64,000 nucleotides of DNA from Sesamum alatum (Eukaryota > Streptophyta > Magnoliopsida > Lamiales > Pedaliaceae), in the NCBI GenBank assembly GCA_034509735.1, contig JACGWO010000007.1:19992046-20056045 (forward strand), written 5' to 3'. Below, one piece after another: positions 10,404 to 21,434 of the stretch (its first letter is position 1; every line of letters begins with the position of its first letter). Below the pieces are notes generated by a model. The model was not told where the DNA came from, made no database searches, and saw only the letters and a list, made by a program, of their open reading frames with translations. Made by a program: the position numbers and the translations under genes.

Positions 10404-11773
10404 TATGGCATGGCAAGCCTGTATCTTACAAAGTACTTGAGTATGTAGGATGGTCTTGCATACGTCAAGGGACTAGTGGGAGGCAAACTAGGTCTGCGCA
10501 GGTTCATGTGTTGTCCTAAGGGAAATTGGATTTCAAAGGATAACCGGTGTAAGGAGTAGCTCCTTGAGGAATCAAGTAGAGCGACACCTCAGTATGATAT
10601 AGCAAACATCATTTTGTAATCAAGTTTTCCTACTGACTATATTCCAGTCCTCCTAAGGATGACCAGAATATCCTAGATACCTGAGAGGTACAGGTTTCTG
10701 GGTCAGTCCTGTCAATTGGATTATAATCCAAAAGACATAAGGAGAAGCAATGTTGGACATTGGATTGAATCAATGGCTTGGAGCCATGGAATTCGACATG
10801 GAATTCAAACTAGGTTTGAAACTCTATGTAACTGGAATATTCGTTTTGATGAGTTCATGTGGGGTATGACTCGATCAGTAACGAGCTTTGAGGGTCAGTG
10901 GGAGTTTAGTTGTGTTCCTAGTGTTTAAGTGTGTAACGTCTTATTCCTTTGGAATGAATTTAAGATGTTAGGAAACACTGAAACACAGACGTTGTTCACG
11001 CAATTCTCCATGAAAGGAATTGGATTCCTATATATAGGGTTAAGCTGTCCAAGACTCAGTCAGGTTGACTGATGAGGAAGCTTAGATGTTTGACATCCCC
11101 TACGTCTTTGCCGTAGGCAACATGGGTATGTTGTATGGTGCATTGGACCTGATGTTGTGTATGCTTTCGGCATAACGACAGAAATCGGGTGTGTACCGAG
11201 AGGCAGTAGACTGCTGTTGAGAACAGTCTTTTATACCTGAATAAGGATTAAAGAAGTGTTCTTGATGCAAGTTCAATGGAGAGTTGATTCTGGAAGGCTA
11301 TAGCGATACTAGCTTCCAGGATCATGTGAATAATATCTAGTCTCATTATGAACATATATTCAGGCTTAATGGTAAGGTGGTGGCTTGGAAAGGTTTCAAG
11401 CGGGACACCACGACGGACCATGAAAGTTGAATGTATGGCAACTTTAGAAGTTGCTCCGGAGAGTGGTTTGGATGAAAAACTACATCCAATGGTTGGGTGT
11501 GGTGCCTAGCACGTGCTAGCCAGTAGTTACCTTGGAGGATAACAACATGGCTGTAGCGCAAGCTATAGGACCGAGATCTCATCATGGATCAGGAAAATTC
11601 TTAGACAGTACCATCTGCTTGGAGCAATGGTATGAAGAGGTGACGTGCGGTTGGACCGCATCATCTTGGCAGAAATAAGGTAGACCCGTGAGACCGAGCC
11701 GGATATCGCAGATTACTCATGCTCAGATAAGTCTGAGCAACATGGGTGATTGGCTTTAGGTCAAGTGGGAGAT
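10404..11773 (+). pseudogene. pol: Family C pol relic (integrase end, RT, RNase H), duplicate copy
   Basis: Nearly identical to 17881-19257. The path of Copia pol is visible at DNA level: the GGCATGGCAAGCC region (integrase end), the NWNIRFDE equivalent near 10830, the site of the RT catalytic box near 10925, and the RNase H end with GGGTGATTGGC before the polypurine tract (11762-11773). There is no useful ORF. At the YVDD position it reads TTTAAGTGTGTAACG instead of coding YVDD. Differences from 17881-19257 are mostly 1-2 base indels. The left edge is a junction with A leader; the right edge is the intact start of the C LTR. Confidence 0.8.
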
Positions 11774-12101
11774 TGTTAGAATAGGTGACTAGAAAGCCAA
11801 TTGGATTGGCGGTTTTGGGTACTATTTAGCAATCTTTATTGACTTGATGAATATAGTAAGTATTCATCCGTGGCACTATGTGTTTGTTGTGCTTACTGAT
11901 TACGTTAAACGATGTTTTAAACGTCACAACAAATGCCCACAGACCAATTGTATAACCCATGTAGTTGGGCTGCGCATTGGATGGCAGCTATGAAACCAAC
12001 TTCTGAGGGTTGGTCTGGAATGTTCCAAGTCGAGGACCTCGAGACAGGGCATCGAGGGTCCTACAGAGACTTGCACTAAGGATTGCATTCATTGGATGAG
12101 T

Positions 12102-12525
12102 GCCGTGTTTCATCGGCGACAGACGTTGGACGTCTATGCAATATTAGTGGGTTAGTTGACGTGGGTGTTAGCTGACTGAACTGACTCGCGGGAATCGTCA
12201 TATGGAAGCCTTGGAGGCTTAGTCGGTATGACTGGAATTCTCGGCTCCGATAGTACGAGATTAGTCCTCGGACTTGAGGAATCATGGCAGTCACATGCAT
12301 ATGAAGGTTGTATCTAGGGTCTGGCAAGAGATGCCCGTATCTGGGATACGTTCATCATAAGCCTCATCCAGTGCAGTCGGAATATGTATTGAGGACGGTG
12401 GATTCCAAGATAGGATCCGTCACCTGTCAGTATATGACAGTCGAGTCTCCTATGCGCTCTGAGACGGTTTAAGCTCTTTAAGTCTGTGGCCACAGCGATT
12501 GGTCGAGTAGGGAATGGTTTCCTAC
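12102..12525 (+). other. Conserved multi-hairpin U3 block, family C version
   Basis: H1 GCCG/CGGC around TGTTTCAT (12102-12117); H2 AGACGT/ACGTCT around TGG (12121-12135); H3 GTTAGT/GCTGAC (12151-12176); H4 AAGCCT/AGGCTT around TGG (12206-12220); H5 CTCG/CGAG (12240-12259); palindrome CTGTGGCCACAG (12484-12495); H6 GTAGGGAA/TTTCCTAC around TGG (12507-12525). Order and loops match families A, B and D while many pairs differ. Confidence 0.7.
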
Positions 12526-12870
12526 GTCGATCAATAGAGCAAACGCGTCTCAAGTTATTGAGCATAGTTGTCTAGTCCAGGATGGGAACCGACGCCAAAT
12601 TCCATGCCCTAGACTTAGACCGGGAGACGGATGATGGAAGGACCGTACTCGTATGGTAATCGAGAGCCTAAATTTTCACGCCAACATTCACCTAGTCTCT
12701 AGTGCCATGGACCGTTGCTAGACGGCCACCCATGGTGACGGGCGTTTTCCGATTAATGGTTAATTGGAAAATAGTTAATTAAATTGGATTTAACCAATTG
12801 TGTTGGACACAAGCCCAAGTCTAGCTGAGGGTGAACCTAAAGAGTCACACACAAATCACTATGGAATTGG

Positions 12871-13190
12871 TAGAATTAATTTGGAATTAATTCTAGAAGA
12901 AGCGAATTAATTTAATTGGATTAAATTAATTCAAGGAGAAAAATAAATGATTGGATCATTTATTGGGAAATCCATTTGATGGATGGTCCAAGAATTAATT
13001 AATTGGATTAGTTAATTTTTTGGACTTAGAACCTTTAAATTAATTGGATTAATTTATCGGGTTTTCGATTAATTAATTGATTGGATCAATTAATTAGAGT
13101 TCGGACTTATGTTTATTTAATTGGATTAAATAAACTTATGGGCATCAATTAGATTGAGATTAATTGGATTAATTAATGCCCAATGGACTT
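12871..13190 (+). repeat. Triloop hairpin array in AT-rich U3, family C
   Basis: Perfect inverted repeats around TGG: TAGAATTAATT arms (12871-12895, 11 bp); GAATTAATTTAAT arms (12904-12932, 13 bp); AATAAATGAT arms (12942-12964, 10 bp); GTTTATTTAAT arms (13111-13135, 11 bp). Several similar ones lie between them. The loop is constant while the stems vary. Confidence 0.85.
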
Positions 13191-13901
13191 TGTTTGGACT
13201 TAATTTAATTAGATTAAATAAAAGTCTAAGACTAGTAGTCCTAGTCCATGGAAAAATTCAATTTATAGCAAATGAAGGAAGAATTAAAATCTTCCACATG
13301 TGAGGCACATGTGACCAGCCTTTGTATGATTTTGTGGGTGGTTTTATTTGCTATAATGGTGCATGGTTATGTAGATAATGGTGTGTGTATGTAGGTTACT
13401 TTGGAAGTTGACAAGAGAAGTTGAATTTTGAATTCAACAACTATACTTACACAAAACCATTCACATAACTTGTATGCTATGTCTTGCACGAAATTTTCCA
13501 TCAAGAAACTCTTCAAAAACCTCTGAAAATTTCTCCTTTTTGTGTTCATACCTTTTGGAAAGGTTTGAACTAAAACATTCCAAAAACACTAATCAATAGT
13601 GTTGTTTTGGATTGTTTTTTTCTTCTTCTTTTCTCTACTTCTATCTAGCAATAGATTAGAGATATACATTCCATAGTGTGGTGTGGACAAATTAGAGGGA
13701 TTCTAATTTGGATCCTCAAGTGAACGGAAGGAGAAACGGAAAGGGAACAACGCTAGAAACAAACCGGTTCTACGTGCAACGAACATAAGGTTGGTTTTCT
13801 TTTATGTTTTCATGTATCTTTTGTTTACTTCCTTTAGCCATATGTCCAGCATTCTTCTCCTCTTTATTTTATGCTTTGACAAACACCGAACGCCCGGGAA
13901 C

Positions 13902-13924
13902 TTCAAAGGGAACACCCCTTTGAA
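13902..13924 (+). other. U5 hairpin with NACAC loop, family C version
   Basis: TTCAAAGGG / AACAC / CCCTTTGAA, nine perfect pairs, after ACACCGAACGCCCGGG and about 75 bp before the LTR end. It is the C counterpart of the hairpins at 9990-10012 (A), 43730-43752 (B) and 56053-56073 (D). Confidence 0.75.
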
Positions 13925-14000
13925 CCCGTTTAAATTTATGCTTTAAATTAACGTTTTTTACGCTTCCGTTGCGTTCCCGGGCCGTACCCGATTCTTTCAG

Positions 14001-14012
14001 TGGTATCAGAGC
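14001..14012 (+). other. Primer binding site (initiator Met tRNA)
   Basis: TGGTATCAGAGC one base after the C LTR end. Confidence 0.9.
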
Positions 14013-14277
14013 CCGGTTCGGTGTTGTGGCTATAGGAATTACATGTTATTATGTGTTAAGCATGAAGAACATGTTTAAATTGCTTTTGGAAAGCATGATT
14101 TTATGGCTTTAATGCATGATAATATGTGTAGAAAATATGTGTTAATTTTGCTTTTGAAATTATGGATATCCATGCATTTTTTGAGAATTGGATTTTCTGT
14201 AAATGCATGTTTAATTTCAGTTTTTATAGCAGAAGTTTAAAATAAAAAAAAAAAAAAAAAGAAAAAAGTGAAAAACG

Positions 14278-14510
14278 GTGCCGGCCGCCCGGCAGAGGCA
14301 GCAGGCGCGCGCCCGCGCGCAGGCAGGGGCGCCTGCGCGCGGGCGCGCGCGCGCGGCCGGCAGGCGTGCGCGCGGGCGTCCGCCCGTGCGCGCTGCTGGG
14401 CGTGCGCGCGCGCGCCTGCTGCTGCACGCGGGCGGCCGCGCGGCGCTGCTGAGCGTGCGCGCGCGCGCGCGCACGACCGTCTGGGACGGCCGGCCGGCAG
14501 CACTGTTTTT
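14278..14510 (+). other. GC-rich island in family C leader
   Basis: CCGGCCGCCCGGC followed by CG/GC alternations, set in AT-rich DNA about 270 bp after the PBS. It corresponds in position to islands in families A, B and D. Overlapping Arg/Ala-rich frames in both directions are composition artefacts. Confidence 0.7.
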
Positions 14511-16018
14511 GTGCCGTTTTTGCCGTTTTCCGGAAAAATTGGATTTTCCTGATTTCTGCTAGTTTTCTGAAATTATTAATTTTGGCATATTTTAATTTTG
14601 GTTAAATTGGATTTTCTAAAATTATTTTTTTATGCCTTAAATTATTTTGGAAATGGTTTTCCAAACAAAAAAAAAAAAATTGTACATTGGATGTATAGTT
14701 GATATCCATATTTTTAATTGCATTATTAATATGATATTTTTCTGCATTTTATTATGTTTATTGTTTTAGATATTGGATATCTATTTATAAATGCATGGGA
14801 TGTATTTATTTGTTGGCATGTTTATATTTGATATAAATGTGCTTTATTGTTGTTTATTTGATAAACAATAAGGATGATCACTAGCCCATTGACCTATGTA
14901 TGGTTTATATTTTTGTTGGGTAAGGCCTGCGTGCCTCTTTGTTTTTCTCTTCTCTCTATCTTTTTTTAGCCTTGGAATAATAAGGCTTTCTTCCTCTCTT
15001 TTAATGTACTCCCCCGACTTATGATTGGGGTTTCTTTTAAGTTGTAATGAGAGTAGATTAGACTGTGAGGCTTTATTTTATTAAATGTAAGCTTCCAAGG
15101 AGATGAAGGTCCGGTGGACGGAGCCCACGGTGGAAGGTCAAGAAGAACAAAGAAGGATTTACAAGGCCCCATTAGAATGATAATGGGATGTAAAATTGTA
15201 ATAGTGTAGGCTTACCCTAGATTGACCATAGATCCACTGCGGGCTCAGTGGATCACTTAGGAACGGGCTTGTGATTATCCTAACAGGGGCGTGCTAGGCT
15301 TGTTTTGCATGTGTTTAATGTTTTAATGCTTTGATGTATGATGTGTTTGGAATGCATTATTTACATTAAATGTTTAAAACTTGAGCATGCAAAGTACTAA
15401 TAATGATGAGGTCTCGGTCTTAATAAACAATAACTCTCACTTGGATGGTCCAAGTAAATATTAGGCCTAAAATGGAATTAAAATCAAATGGTTTGATTAT
15501 TCCAAGCCTTCCATCCATAGCAATGTAGTGAGGAAGCTACTTTCACCCATTCGTGGTCTCACGAGTCGTGGCACGTTTGGAATGAAAGAAAGCTGCACTG
15601 TTGTTATGAACGAATGGAATATACTCCTATTTCCCTGTCTCACGAGTCGTGGGGGGCGATAGTTGAGATATTCATTTGGTTGATGGGTCGGGCCTAACGC
15701 TAAGTAACATGATTCGCTTGGAGTCCTTGGGATCATGTGAAGAGGCGAGGCAAAATATCTTGGGGATCTCATTGGATGAGAATGGTATTTGGATACCTCC
15801 CACAAAGCCTTTCCCATGTGAATCGTAAAAGCGGGGCATGGAGAATTGCGTTTGTGGACTCCGAGCCCACTAGGAAATGGTTTCCCGAAAACCCTACTTG
15901 AGAGTGGTGGGCTTTTTGAAGAAATAGTGGGAGGGGTTAATGACTAAAGACCAAGTCTTAACTTGAATTCTATATTATAATAATCTACTAAATTTCTGCT
16001 TTACATTTTTGAATGTAG

Positions 16019-16900
16019 ATGTCTAAGAATCCGCTCGCTGTAATTTTTTGAGACTAATAAATTTGACGGAACAAACTATAACGATTGGCTGCGAAATCTG
16101 AGGATTGTCCTAGATTTTGAAAACTAGGCTTACGTTCTGGATAAGCCACTTCCTCGGGTCTTGCCGGAGGGGTCCTCGTCAGAAGAGTGTTTGACGTTCA
16201 ATGAATGGCAGGAGGACAACCGCAAGGTCCGCAGCATCATACTGGAATCCATGACTAATGAGATCCAGAAACAGTATGATCGGCTGGATGATGTCAGCTC
16301 GATAATGCTCCGCATGAAAGATGTTTATGCGGTACCGGACCAGCATATTAGATATGCTGCGACGAAGGCATTTTTCGGAGCTAAGATGACAGAAGGGTTT
16401 TCTGTACACCAGCATGGAGTGATGATGCTATCCCTAGTGGAGAAGCTCAAAGACCTCCGAGCTGATCTTGAAAAAGAAACGTACATCGACGTGATCCTTC
16501 AGTCTCTTCCTCCCTCTTTTGACCCGTTTATCGTGAACTATAACATGAATGGGTTTGAAAAAGACCTTCATGAGTTGATAAACGTGTTGGTCCAGTACGA
16601 GGCAACGATTTGAAAAGTCTGCGCCGTCGGTATTGGTTGGGGAGGCTTCGACCTCAAGAGCGAAAGGCAAAGGGGCCGGACGCTGGAGGAGGAAGAAGGG
16701 TAAGACAGAATCAGCCGCTGCAAGCGCACAGAGCGCTCCTGTTTGCCATGCTGGGCATGGGCAAAGGAAAGAGGAAGGCGGTTCGGCAGTCAAGGATTGC
16801 AAAAGATATTTGCATAATATTGTCGTGAAAAGGGCATTGGAAGAGGGAGTGTCCTAAACTCCTCTCCAACCAAGGTACATTTGATTTGAGCTTTAACATG
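16019..16900 (+). pseudogene. gag: Copia gag, family C, decayed
   Basis: Begins ATGTCTAAGAAT (MSKNP), the same start as D gag, but a T-run indel near 16050 and stops break the N-terminal part. A clear open stretch follows (16161-16613) with NEWQEDNRKVRSIILESM and ETYIDVILQSLPPSFDPF, typical of the plant Copia gag (UBN2-like) fold. After another frameshift a Lys/Arg-rich linker appears. The CCHC zinc knuckle near 16808-16856 is still visible as KGHWKREC but is out of frame with its first cysteine. Gag would form the virus-like particle in an active element; this copy cannot. Confidence 0.85.
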
Positions 16901-17880
16901 ATTACTATTTCTACTTCTTGGGTATTGGATACCAGTTGTAGAGCTCATATCTGCAAATGGTTTGCAGGAAAATGGGAAGGAGTAGAAGGCTAAGACGGAG
17001 ATGGTTCTAAAGCTAGGCAATGGCTGGGTTGTTGCTGCAATTGCTATGGGACCAATTAGGCTTAGCCAGTGATCATGTTAGGATAGAGTTGATAGGTCAC
17101 AATTATGTAACTAGCATGATCAAATTATGTTTTTTTCTATTGTTGGACAATAAGGATTACATGTTTTTGATCAATTGAAAGCTTCTTTTATTTGACAAAG
17201 AATGAATATTCTTGTCTGCTAGGTTGTTTGCATAATTGTTTCAATACTATCCCATAATTAGATTATGAATGCTCAAAACAAATGATGAAATGGATAATCA
17301 AGATAAACTCACAGATTTGGCATGCAAGCTAGGTCACATTCCTCTAGATAGGATAAGGAGGTTAGTAGATTCAAGGAGTCTAGAAAATAGACAATTTGAG
17401 CCTGCTAGCTTGCAAGTCCTTCCTGAGCAGGAAGATGGCCAAGAAGCTCTTTGTAGGACAAAGTATGCTTGCTAGTGGTCTGTTGGATTGGATCCAGTCA
17501 GACATCTGTGGGTCACTGAGTACACAAGACCAGTAGAGGGTTCACAAGTCTAAGGGCCTTTGGAAGGCTCAGGGAATTAGATTTGAAGTGGGAATCAAAC
17601 TGGTTGCAAAATTAACCTTCGATTTGGATCGAGTGGTGTGTATTTAGTGTGAGCTCTTGATGTATCTAAATGGGAATGGAATTCTCACTCAGTGGAATTC
17701 TTCCTGGAACGCCACAATTGAACGGCGTCTCTGATAAAGGAGGAATCGAACCTTGTTGGACATGGTTCGATCGGTGTTTTCACTGAACTACCTTGGCCCA
17801 TCTGGGCGTGTTCTTAAGACAGTGGCCAAGTTGTAAAACATGGAACTTTCTAAAGATCGTGGCCCAGACGCCATATTGGA
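16901..17880 (+). pseudogene. pol: Copia protease and integrase relic, family C
   Basis: A protease trace is at about 16920-16955, where the usual VLDTGCGAH box reads VLDTSCRAH. The GAG-pre-integrase motif follows near 17310-17360 (LACKLGHIPLDRIRRLVDS). A short open stretch at 17269-17475 carries it. The integrase core down to 17880 can be aligned only in pieces, for example GTPQLNGVS as CGCCACAATTGAACGGCG near 17710. The frame is broken many times. Confidence 0.75.
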
Positions 17881-19257
17881 TATGGCATGGCAAGCCTGTA
17901 TCTTACAAAGTAACTTGAGTATGTAGGATGGTCTTGCATACGTCAAGGGACTAGTGGGAGGCAAACTAGGTCTGCGCAGGTTCATGTGTTGTCCTAAGGG
18001 AAATTGGATTTCAAAGGATAACCGGTGTAAGGAGTAGCTCCTTGAGGAATCAAGTAGAGCGACACCTCAGTATGATATAGCAAACATCATTTGTAATCAA
18101 GTTTTCCTACTGACTATATTCCAGTCCTCCTAAGGATGACCAGAATATCCTAGATACCTGAGAGGTACAGGTTTCTGGGTCAGTCCTGTCAATTGGATTA
18201 TAATCCAAAAGACATAAGGAGAAGCAATGTTGGACATTGGATTGAATCAATGGCTTGGAGCCATGGAATTCGACATGGAATTCAAACTAGGTTTGAAACT
18301 CTATGTAACTGGAATATTCGTTTTGATGAGTTCATGTGGGGTATGACTCGATCAGTAACGAGCTTTGAGGGTCAGTGGGAGTTTTAGTTGTGTTCCTAGT
18401 GTTTAAGTGTGTAACGTCTTATTCCTTTGGAATGAATTTAAGATGTTAGGAAACACTGAAACACAGACGTTGTTCACGCAATTCTCCATGAAAGGAATTG
18501 GATTCCTATATATAGGGTTAAGCTGTCCAAGACTCAGTCAGGTTGACTGATGAGGAAGCTTAGATGTTTGACATCCCCTACGTCTTTTGCCGTAGGCAAC
18601 ATGGGTATGTTGTATGGTGCATTGGACCTGATGTTGTGTATGCTTTCGGCATAACGACAGAAATCGGGTGTGTGTACCGAGGAGGCAGTAGACTGCTGTT
18701 GAGAACAGTCTTTTATACCTGAATAAGGATTAAAGAAGTGTTCTTGATGCAAGTTCAATGGAGAGTTGATTCTGGAAGGCTATAGCGATACTAGCTTCCA
18801 GGATCATGTGAATAATATCTAGTCTCATTATGAACATATATTCAGGCTTAATGGTAAGGTGGTGGCTTGGAAAGGTTTCAAGCGGGACACCACGACGGAC
18901 CATGAAAGTTGAATGTATGGCAACTTTAGAAGTTGCTCCGGAGAGTGGTTTGGATGAAAAACTACATCCAATGGTTGGGTGTGGTGCCTAGCACGTGCTA
19001 GCCAGTAGTTACCTTGGAGGATAACAACATGGCTGTAGCGCAAGCTATAGGACCGAGATCTCATCATGGATCCAGGAAAATTCTTAGACAGTACCATCTG
19101 CTTGGAGCAATGGTATGAAGAGGTGACGTGCGGTTGGACCGCATCATCTTGGCAGAAATAAGGTAGACCCGTGAGACCGAGCCGGATATCGCAGATTACT
19201 CATGCTCAGATAAGTCTGAGCAACATGGGTGATTGGCTTTAGGTCAAGTGGGAGATT
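17881..19257 (+). pseudogene. pol: Family C pol relic (integrase end, RT, RNase H)
   Basis: Near-duplicate of 10404-11773. At the place where coding copies have TTGAAAGTGTGG it reads TTGAGTATGTAG, a stop also present in family B. The RT catalytic box is replaced by TTTAAGTGTGTAACG. It ends in the RNase H tail and the polypurine tract CAAGTGGGAGATT, exactly where the N gap begins; the 3' LTR should start at the first N. Confidence 0.8.
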
Positions 19258-19757
19258 NNNNNNNNNNNNNNNNNNNNNNNNNNNNNNNNNNNNNNNNNNN
19301 NNNNNNNNNNNNNNNNNNNNNNNNNNNNNNNNNNNNNNNNNNNNNNNNNNNNNNNNNNNNNNNNNNNNNNNNNNNNNNNNNNNNNNNNNNNNNNNNNNNN
19401 NNNNNNNNNNNNNNNNNNNNNNNNNNNNNNNNNNNNNNNNNNNNNNNNNNNNNNNNNNNNNNNNNNNNNNNNNNNNNNNNNNNNNNNNNNNNNNNNNNNN
19501 NNNNNNNNNNNNNNNNNNNNNNNNNNNNNNNNNNNNNNNNNNNNNNNNNNNNNNNNNNNNNNNNNNNNNNNNNNNNNNNNNNNNNNNNNNNNNNNNNNNN
19601 NNNNNNNNNNNNNNNNNNNNNNNNNNNNNNNNNNNNNNNNNNNNNNNNNNNNNNNNNNNNNNNNNNNNNNNNNNNNNNNNNNNNNNNNNNNNNNNNNNNN
19701 NNNNNNNNNNNNNNNNNNNNNNNNNNNNNNNNNNNNNNNNNNNNNNNNNNNNNNNNN
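19258..19757. other. Assembly gap (500 N)
   Basis: Exactly 500 N, probably a fixed-size scaffold gap. On its left is the polypurine tract of a C element; on its right is the end of an A-type LTR. At least one LTR boundary is therefore hidden here. Open frames spanning it are meaningless. Confidence 0.95.
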
Positions 19758-19886
19758 GGGAACCTCAAGGGGACACCCCCTTGAGCATGTTCTTTTAAAT
19801 TAAAAGCATGCTTTATTTTTTGTATGTTTAATTTTATCGCGCTTCCGCATTCGCGCATTCCCGGGACGATCCACCGATTTCTTTCA
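19758..19886 (+). mobile_element. Family A LTR, 3' end only
   Basis: Last about 130 bp of an A LTR, including the U5 hairpin (CTCAAGGGG/CCCCTTGAG, 19764-19785) and the terminal TTTCTTTCA. It may be the 3' LTR partner of 8137-10114, but the following bases (CGAGA) do not match that copy's TAACG flank. Confidence 0.75.
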
Positions 19887-20593
19887 CGAGACACAGAGCA
19901 TACATGAGACTCAACTGTCAATACCTTTTGTCAGGAGACAGATCCTTTCTTGGAAACTACTGCGTCACTTTGTACACCCGAGCTGCACTAGACATGGCTT
20001 ATGACTATCTCAAGAGTATTTTTGGCAATCTCTCACCATATCTAAGATACAGACCTGATGCACAGGTAAACTCAGCAGTTCCTCAAGTCAAAGGAGTTGG
20101 CCTGTACCGTTGGAACCGGGAATACACGTCATACCTTGCGTACCATACTCAAGGTCCTCCGTAAGACGGTTCCCACGAGTCACCTCAGTCAGCTGCTTCC
20201 TAGCATGCTGACCCACTAACACTGCTTAAACAACCTTCGTCACCCGTCGATGAAATACGACAGCAGATGCTTAGTGCAAGTCTCAAAGGGAATCCCGGTA
20301 CCCATTTTCGGGATTCCTTGACTTGGAGATTTCCGGACTGATTCGGTAAGACTTATTTCATGGACCTACCTCCAAGCGTAGTCCCAGTCCCCGAAATCGA
20401 TTCTCAGTCCGTGGGCTTTGTTTGCGTAGTGAACAGAAATGTAAATGCAGATATAAGTGAACGTAAACAAAGTATTGCCATATGAATTTTCACTTCTTTA
20501 TTCATAAATATTTTTATCAAATACCAAAAATTGTCTGGACATAGGTTACATATTTCCTGCCAAAATTGGCTTACATGGTCACCTATTCTAACA
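19887..20593 (-). mobile_element. Family A LTR, truncated (3' LTR of minus-strand element)
   Basis: Begins inside the U3 structured block and runs to TGTTAG at 20593, followed by the polypurine tract. It lacks the LTR portion from the palindrome region to the U5 end. It pairs with the 5' LTR at 38812-40806. Confidence 0.8.
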
Positions 20594-21434
20594 ATCTCCC
20601 ACTTGACCTTTAAAGCCAATTGCCCATATGCTTAATCCCCATCTTCTCAAGATGTTGCGTATGAGCGCTCTGCGACATAGGCTTTTGTCATCGGGTCTGC
20701 TGTGTTGTCTGCCGAGTTGACTCGGTCCATCCGAACGTCACCTCTTCCTTACCATTTCTCTAAGAAGATGGTAGCGTCTAAGAATGTGTTTGGAACGGTG
20801 ATGAGATCTCGGTTCCTTTGCTTGCGCTATTGCTCCGTTGTTTATCACAGAAGATGACAACGGGGCTCGCCGATGCTAGGCACCACCACCCAACTCTTGG
20901 ATTGTAGTTTCTCATCTAAACCGCTTCCTTAGCAGCTTTCTGAAGCTGCTAAGTATTCAGCCTCTGTGGTGGAGTCAGCAATGGTTACTTGCTTGGATCT
21001 TTTTCAAGCTACTACCCTCCATTGAGTTTGAATACGTACCCCGATTGAGACTTGGCATCATCACGTCATCAGACTGGAAGGCGTCGCTATAAACCTTCTA
21101 AGAATTAGTTCTCCATATCCATTTTAGACTAGGAACATTTTTCCTTAGACCTCTCTTAGGTACTTAAGGATGCCCTTAACAGCATTACAGTGTGCCTCTC
21201 CTGCGCAGGACTGATATCTTGCTTGTTACGCTCAAATTGCATGCAACATCAGGCCTAGTGCAGTGTGGACCGCATATTGGATGCTACCTACGGCAGAAGC
21301 ATAGGGATGACTTTCATCCTTTCAAGTTCCTCATCAGGTCTGTGGGGACTGTTTCTTGGACAACTTGATCCCATGGCCTCATGGGAAGGAATCCCCGTTT
21401 GGAGTTGTCCATTCGATATCTCTTTAGGACTTTC
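20594..21434 (-). pseudogene. pol: Copia pol 3' end (RNase H/RT), family A, decayed
   Basis: Same region as 5607-6440 but with many indels and no useful ORF. It starts with the polypurine tract ATCTCCCACTTG (plus-strand reading) and includes the RNase H and RT thumb sequence. It is cut at 21434, in the sequence GGACTTTC, by insertion of the B element. The rest of this pol resumes at 33304 (TTCTCCATATACG). The uninterrupted sequence is seen at about 6410-6430. Confidence 0.8.

Larger units (their letters stand above)
11774..13999 (+). mobile_element. Family C Copia LTR, complete
   Basis: 2,226 bp from TGTTAGAATAGGTGACTAG to GATTCTTTCA, preceded by a polypurine tract and followed by a PBS (14001-14012). 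It therefore has pol 3' end on its left and leader on its right, like an LTR shared by two tandem elements. It contains the U3 structured block (12102-12525), the longest triloop hairpin array in the window (12871-13190) and the U5 hairpin (13902-13924). I see no W-box array of the A/B kind. Confidence 0.9.
14000..16018 (+). mobile_element. Family C 5' leader
   Basis: Untranslated region from PBS (14001-14012) to the gag ATG at 16019. It holds a GC-rich island (14278-14510), T/A-rich sequence, and blocks shared with the other families: GGCCTGCGTGCCTC near 14925, GCCTTGGAATAATAAGGC near 14970, and a hairpin with GATCCACTG/CAGTGGATC arms (15231-15254). Near gag are two copies of the palindrome CACGAGTCGTG (15560-15570, 15641-15651). 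No supported protein. Confidence 0.8.

Noticed and set aside
19229..19921. ORFs of 183-225 codons spanning the N run
   Set aside because: Translation of gap characters only.
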